Assembly: GCA_024278595.1 (NCBI GenBank)
Contig: JAJRSW010000109.1
Location: forward strand, 1 to 40,735
DNA from: Fidelibacterota bacterium
GTDB taxonomy: Bacteria; Fidelibacterota; UBA8477; JABMPR01
DNA: 40,735 bases
Direction of reading: 5' to 3'
How positions within the stretch are numbered: the first letter of the stretch is position 1; each line of letters starts with the position of its first letter. This document shows positions 37,406 to 40,735 of this stretch, one piece after another. The translations under genes and the position numbers were made by a program. The notes under the pieces are model-generated. The model saw nothing but the letters and a program-made list of their open reading frames with translations, searched no databases and was not told where the DNA came from.

Positions 37406-39850
37406 ATGGCAGAGCGATATCCATTCAGCGAGATTGAAGCGAAATGGCAGAAATATTGGGATGAGAACAAGATATTTAAGGCTCTGGATCATCTAAGCGA
37501 TAAACCAAAGTACTATATTCTGGATATGTTCCCATACCCGTCCGGGGCTGGTCTGCATGTGGGCCACCCAGAGGGTTATACCGCTACTGACATTATTGCC
37601 CGTTATAAAAGGATGTGTGGCTTTAACGTCCTACATCCAATGGGCTGGGATGCTTTTGGTCTGCCAGCTGAGCAATATGCCATCGAAACTGGGACACCAC
37701 CAGCCATCAAAACGGCTGAGAATATTGCTACATTCAAGCGACAGATCCAATCATTAGGGTTTTCTTATGACTGGGATCGTGAGATCAACACTACTGATGA
37801 AGCCTACTATAAGTGGACCCAGTGGATCTTTCTTCAATTATATAAGAAGGGACTGGCCTACGAAGCAGAAGTTGCCGTAAACTGGTGTCCGGCTCTGGGT
37901 ACGGTGCTGGCCAATGAAGAAGTCATCGATGGCAAATCTGAGCGGGGTGGACACCCAGTGATCAGAAAACCCATGCGCCAGTGGATGCTAAAGATCACTG
38001 CTTATGCAGACAGACTATTAGCTGATCTGGATGACTTGGACTGGTCCGAATCCATTAAAGACATGCAGCGCAACTGGATTGGAAAGAGTGTCGGGGCCGA
38101 GGTTGATTTTCAGATCAATGATCATGATCTTTCCCTGCGAGTCTTCACAACGCGTCCTGATACGCTTTTTGGAGCGACCTATATGGTCATGGCTCCCGAA
38201 CACCCCTATGTAAAAAAGATAACTTCCCCTGAAAATGCTTGGGCTGTCCGTGAATATCAACAGCAGGCGGGGCTGAAAAGTGATCTTGATCGAACAGATC
38301 TGGCCCATGGAAAGACGGGTGTGTTCACAGGCGCTTATGCAATTAATCCGGTTAATGATGAGTTGATACCGATCTGGGTCAGCGATTATGTACTGATGAC
38401 CTATGGCACAGGTGCTATTATGGCTGTTCCAGCCCATGATTCCCGGGACTATGAATTTGCCAATACCTTTGATCTTACGATTCGTGAAGTGGTTTCGGGT
38501 GGGGATATAGCTGAGGAAGCCTTTACTCAAATTGAAGATGGCGTGATGATCAATTCAGCAACTCGGGATGGGGGATTCTCCATCAATGGTCTAAGACCCT
38601 CTGAGGCAATTAAGAAGACCACAGAATGGCTTGAGATGTCTGGTAAGGGGCAATCGGCCGTGAATTATAAACTGCGGGATTGGCTGTTCTCCCGCCAGAG
38701 ATACTGGGGTGAACCCTTCCCGATACTGCATGATGGTGAAAAGATTATCCCCTTGTCGGACAGTGACTTACCGCTGACACTTCCAGTACTTGACAGCATC
38801 AAACCATCGGGTACAGGGGAGAGTCCGCTGGCAAACGCCCAGGAGTGGCTTGAGGTGGTCGATCCTGAATCAGGCAAGGTTTACCGGCGAGAGACCAACA
38901 CCATGCCGCAGTGGGCTGGTTCCTGCTGGTATTATTTAAGATTTATCGATCCCCATAATAACGATGCAGCCTGGGACCTGGAAAAAGAACGTTACTGGAT
39001 GCCGGTTGACCTGTATATAGGCGGTGCAGAACATGCGGTTCTCCATTTGCTGTATGCTCGATTCTGGCACAAGGTGTTGTTTGATCTTGGTTACGTATCC
39101 ACCAAAGAACCCTTCCAAAAGCTGGTTAATCAAGGGATGATCCTGGGGATGGATGGTGAAAAGATGTCCAAATCCCGGGGCAATGTGATCAATCCTGATG
39201 AAGTAGTGGGTCAATACGGCGCCGATACCATGCGCCTATACGAGATGTTTATGGGACCTTTAGAACGCTCTAAACCCTGGAATACCAGGGGTATAGAAGG
39301 TGTCTATCGATTCTTGAGTCGTTTATGGCGATATTTTGTTGATGATGATGGACGGATCATAGATCTGAGTGATGATGAACCCCAGACAGAGACCCTGACC
39401 ATGATGCACGCCAGTATTAAAAAGGTCGGGTATGATCTGGATAATCTGGCTTTTAATACAGCAATATCACAACTCATGGTATTCTCGAATCATCTCAGAG
39501 CACTTGACCGGGTACCCAGGGTGGCATTTGAGACCTTGATAAAGTTGCTAAATCCATTTTCACCGCATATTGCTGAGGAATTATGGGCATTACTGGGTCA
39601 TAAGGATCATTTGGTCTACTATGAATGGCCTGATTATAATGAGCAAATACTCCAGAAAGACCTGATCAAGCTGGCGATTCAAATCAATGGCAAGGTACGG
39701 GCTCAGATGGAGGTTGAGGTTGATGCTGCCAAAGAGGATGTATTGAAACTGGCGTATTTACAGGAATCAATTAAACAGCATACAGATGGTAAAACTATTA
39801 TTAAAGAAATTGTTGTGCCGAACCGAATAGTAAATATCGTTGTTAAATAA
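37406..39850 (+). CDS. leuS: leucyl-tRNA synthetase
   Basis: An 814-residue class I synthetase. The HIGH motif appears as HVGHPEGY near residue 52 and KMSKS as [10 protein letters not shown] near residue 589. The CP1 editing domain is present: the threonine-rich TTRPDTLFG and [10 protein letters not shown] with the editing Asp are visible, so mischarged tRNA-Leu should be hydrolysed. The length is near the bacterial norm. AGAGGTAAGGT precedes the ATG. It converges with cutA; the 87-base gap between them has only a weak hairpin. Confidence 0.97.
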   Translation: MAERYPFSEIEAKWQKYWDENKIFKALDHLSDKPKYYILDMFPYPSGAGLHVGHPEGYTATDIIARYKRMCGFNVLHPMGWDAFGLPAEQYAIETGTPPAIKTAENIATFKRQIQSLGFSYDWDREINTTDEAYYKWTQWIFLQLYKKGLAYEAEVAVNWCPALGTVLANEEVIDGKSERGGHPVIRKPMRQWMLKITAYADRLLADLDDLDWSESIKDMQRNWIGKSVGAEVDFQINDHDLSLRVFTTRPDTLFGATYMVMAPEHPYVKKITSPENAWAVREYQQQAGLKSDLDRTDLAHGKTGVFTGAYAINPVNDELIPIWVSDYVLMTYGTGAIMAVPAHDSRDYEFANTFDLTIREVVSGGDIAEEAFTQIEDGVMINSATRDGGFSINGLRPSEAIKKTTEWLEMSGKGQSAVNYKLRDWLFSRQRYWGEPFPILHDGEKIIPLSDSDLPLTLPVLDSIKPSGTGESPLANAQEWLEVVDPESGKVYRRETNTMPQWAGSCWYYLRFIDPHNNDAAWDLEKERYWMPVDLYIGGAEHAVLHLLYARFWHKVLFDLGYVSTKEPFQKLVNQGMILGMDGEKMSKSRGNVINPDEVVGQYGADTMRLYEMFMGPLERSKPWNTRGIEGVYRFLSRLWRYFVDDDGRIIDLSDDEPQTETLTMMHASIKKVGYDLDNLAFNTAISQLMVFSNHLRALDRVPRVAFETLIKLLNPFSPHIAEELWALLGHKDHLVYYEWPDYNEQILQKDLIKLAIQINGKVRAQMEVEVDAAKEDVLKLAYLQESIKQHTDGKTIIKEIVVPNRIVNIVVK

Positions 39851-39937
39851 TTAATAATCAAAGATATGTGGGAAGGGTAGAAGGGCTCTTTTTGCATATT
39901 TACACTACTCGACATAATATATATTAACGCTTCATAG

Positions 39938-40273
39938 CTAGAAATGCTTGGTTGTAACCGTTTTTAGCCATTCCCCGTAGTTTACATCAATTATATCGAT
40001 TTTCGTCACAATGATCTCTGGAACGTCATAACTGTGCTCTGCTTTGATGGTCTGCATTAATTTTTTGACGAGACCCATGTGACTTTTAAACTGAACGATC
40101 ACTTCGGCTTCAGTTTCTAATTTATCATACCACCAGTACATGCTCTCAACTTCAGGAATGATCTGACCACAGGCGGCCAGCCGTTGGTTCAAAATAGTTT
40201 TACAAAGTGCGCTGGCCAGCTGCTTCGAATCAATGCTGGTGCTTACTAAACAAGGCTCATCCTTCATATCCAT
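39938..40273 (-). CDS. cutA: divalent-cation tolerance protein CutA
   Basis: A 111-residue trimeric PII-like protein and the only minus-strand gene seen. Conserved features are the CxxVxTS-like start, NQRLAACGQI, SMYWWYDKLE and the EVPEI-like DVPEIIVTKI near the C terminus. It was first linked to copper tolerance in E. coli, but its true function is unsettled. AAGGAGAT lies just upstream of its ATG (on the minus strand, near 40280). It is divergent from the tRNA-Gln gene, with which it shares a 135-base intergenic region. Confidence 0.92.
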   Translation of the reverse strand: MDMKDEPCLVSTSIDSKQLASALCKTILNQRLAACGQIIPEVESMYWWYDKLETEAEVIVQFKSHMGLVKKLMQTIKAEHSYDVPEIIVTKIDIIDVNYGEWLKTVTTKHF

Positions 40274-40361
40274 TATCTCCTTTTGCCAAATACGACCCTA
40301 CGATAGTTTCTGCTGGTCCTGAATCAGACCGAACTATGGAAAATGATTTGAGAATATAATA

Positions 40362-40390
40362 TTGCCATGGCTGGAAGTGCCGATTATATT
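40362..40390 (+). promoter_or_regulatory. sigma-70-type promoter of tRNA-Gln
   Basis: TTGCCA (40362-40367), a 17-base spacer and TATATT (40385-40390), followed by a GC-rich CGCTGCGC discriminator. The -35 box and spacer length are identical to those of the tRNA-Pro promoter. Transcription should start near 40397, leaving a leader of about 12 bases. Confidence 0.8.
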
Positions 40391-40408
40391 CGCTGCGCTT
40401 TATGGATT

Positions 40409-40479
40409 TGCCGGGTGGTGAAATGGTATCACTAAGGTCTCTGGTTCCTTCATTGGGGGTTCGAATCCTCCCCCGGCAA
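40409..40479 (+). tRNA. tRNA-Gln, anticodon CTG
   Basis: Acceptor TGCCGGG pairs with CCCGGCA, with the weak first pair T-A that is typical of tRNA-Gln. The D arm is GTGA/TCAC. The anticodon arm AAGGT/TCCTT has a T-T mismatch next to the loop CTCTGGT (anticodon CTG). The T arm is GGGGG/CCTCC around TTCGAAT. Discriminator A; CCA not encoded. Its last 16 bases form the start of the 146-bp repeat that follows. Confidence 0.9.
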
Positions 40480-40735
40480 CGCTCTTTGACCAACGCCAGA
40501 TAACTGTTGACCTAACCTAGTCTTTTGAGGATGAGAACAGTTCGAAACGGAGACTGGCGAAGGCCAGTCGGAGTAAGGCGAGGGAATCCCGCAGGGATGA
40601 CGCTCAGCCAATCCTCCCCCGGCAACGCTCTTTGACCAACGCCAGATAACTGTTGACCTAACCTAGTCTTTTGAGGATGAGAACAGTTCGAAACGGAGAC
40701 TGGCGAAGGCCAGTCGGAGTAAGGCGAGGGAATCC
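40464..40735 (+). repeat. 146-bp tandem repeat starting in the 3' end of tRNA-Gln
   Basis: Bases 40464-40609 are repeated without a visible mismatch from 40610 to the window end at 40735 (126 of 146 bases of copy two). The unit starts with the 16 bases from the tRNA-Gln T loop to the discriminator, so copy two carries a tRNA tail without a tRNA. Inside the unit are a perfect hairpin GACTGGC/GCCAGTC (40552-40569), AACTGTT/AACAGTT (40502-40508 with 40536-40542), CGCCAG/CTGGCG (40494-40499 with 40554-40559) and ATCCC/GGGAT near 40586-40598. No open frame of useful size exists. Copy number is unknown because the window ends inside the array. Confidence 0.95.

Noticed and set aside
39871..39893. 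Terminator between leuS and cutA
   Set aside because: AAGGG/CTCTT gives only five pairs with a G-T wobble and an 8-base loop before a short T-run; too weak to annotate.
40257..40493. Minus-strand 78-residue open frame across the tRNA-Gln gene
   Set aside because: It overlaps a tRNA and the cutA start and has no recognisable protein features.
40480..40735. CRISPR array
   Set aside because: The repeats are 146 bp, directly adjacent and have no variable spacers.
40480..40735. Integron attC array
   Set aside because: GTTGACC-like and AACGCC-like strings occur, but the units are identical, hold no cassette genes and lack paired R and L boxes; no integrase is in the window.

Overview
The window is a dense, almost entirely plus-strand stretch of bacterial chromosome of moderate GC content. 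It holds about 30 protein genes, two tRNA genes and, at its right end, an unusual tandem repeat. A gingipain-type protease with a C-terminal sorting domain (PorU-like) sits beside a PorV/PorQ-like outer-membrane protein, which points to a type IX secretion system. Lol lipoprotein-export genes and a System I cytochrome c maturation cluster are also present. This fits a Gram-negative of the Fibrobacteres-Chlorobi-Bacteroidetes superphylum or a related candidate phylum (Marinimicrobia/Neomarinimicrobiota would fit). The exact lineage is inference.

Layout. 1-5656: tail of an unknown gene, then nrnA, ispH, pdxS, pdxT and dxs (RNA turnover, two isoprenoid steps, PLP synthase). 5660-8137: a B12-dependent acyl-CoA mutase large subunit with isobutyryl-CoA mutase active-site residues, and a PHP-type CpsB-like phosphatase. 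8156-14408: ccmE, ccmF, a zinc-ribbon CcmI-like protein, an unrecognised membrane-anchored protein, ccmA, ccmB, ccmC and a small ccmD. CcmE carries Cys where the classical protein has the haem-binding His, and no ccmG or ccmH is present. 14421-21519: an archaeal-type (type II) GAPDH homologue, then tilS, hpt, ftsH, folP and cdaA. 21521-27653: porU, a porV-like gene and an SLBB-domain gene.

27657-37161: prfB, which needs a +1 programmed frameshift at an in-frame TGA, lysS, two LolC/E-type permeases and lolD, clpC, a GT2 glycosyltransferase and a small membrane protein. 37187-37375: a tRNA-Pro(CGG) with a clear promoter and terminator. Then leuS, a minus-strand cutA and tRNA-Gln(CTG). Many genes overlap by ATGA or sit within 10-40 bases of each other, so long polycistronic transcripts are likely.

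The least explained part is 40464-40735: a perfect 146-bp tandem repeat whose unit begins with the last 16 bases of the tRNA-Gln gene. It contains several strong and partly competing hairpins, has no open frame, and is cut off by the end of the window. It may be a tRNA-targeted mobile or satellite element, or a structured-RNA array. Other points of note are the variant cytochrome c maturation system with two little-known accessory proteins, the substrate switch in the acyl-CoA mutase, and the T9SS sortase locus.
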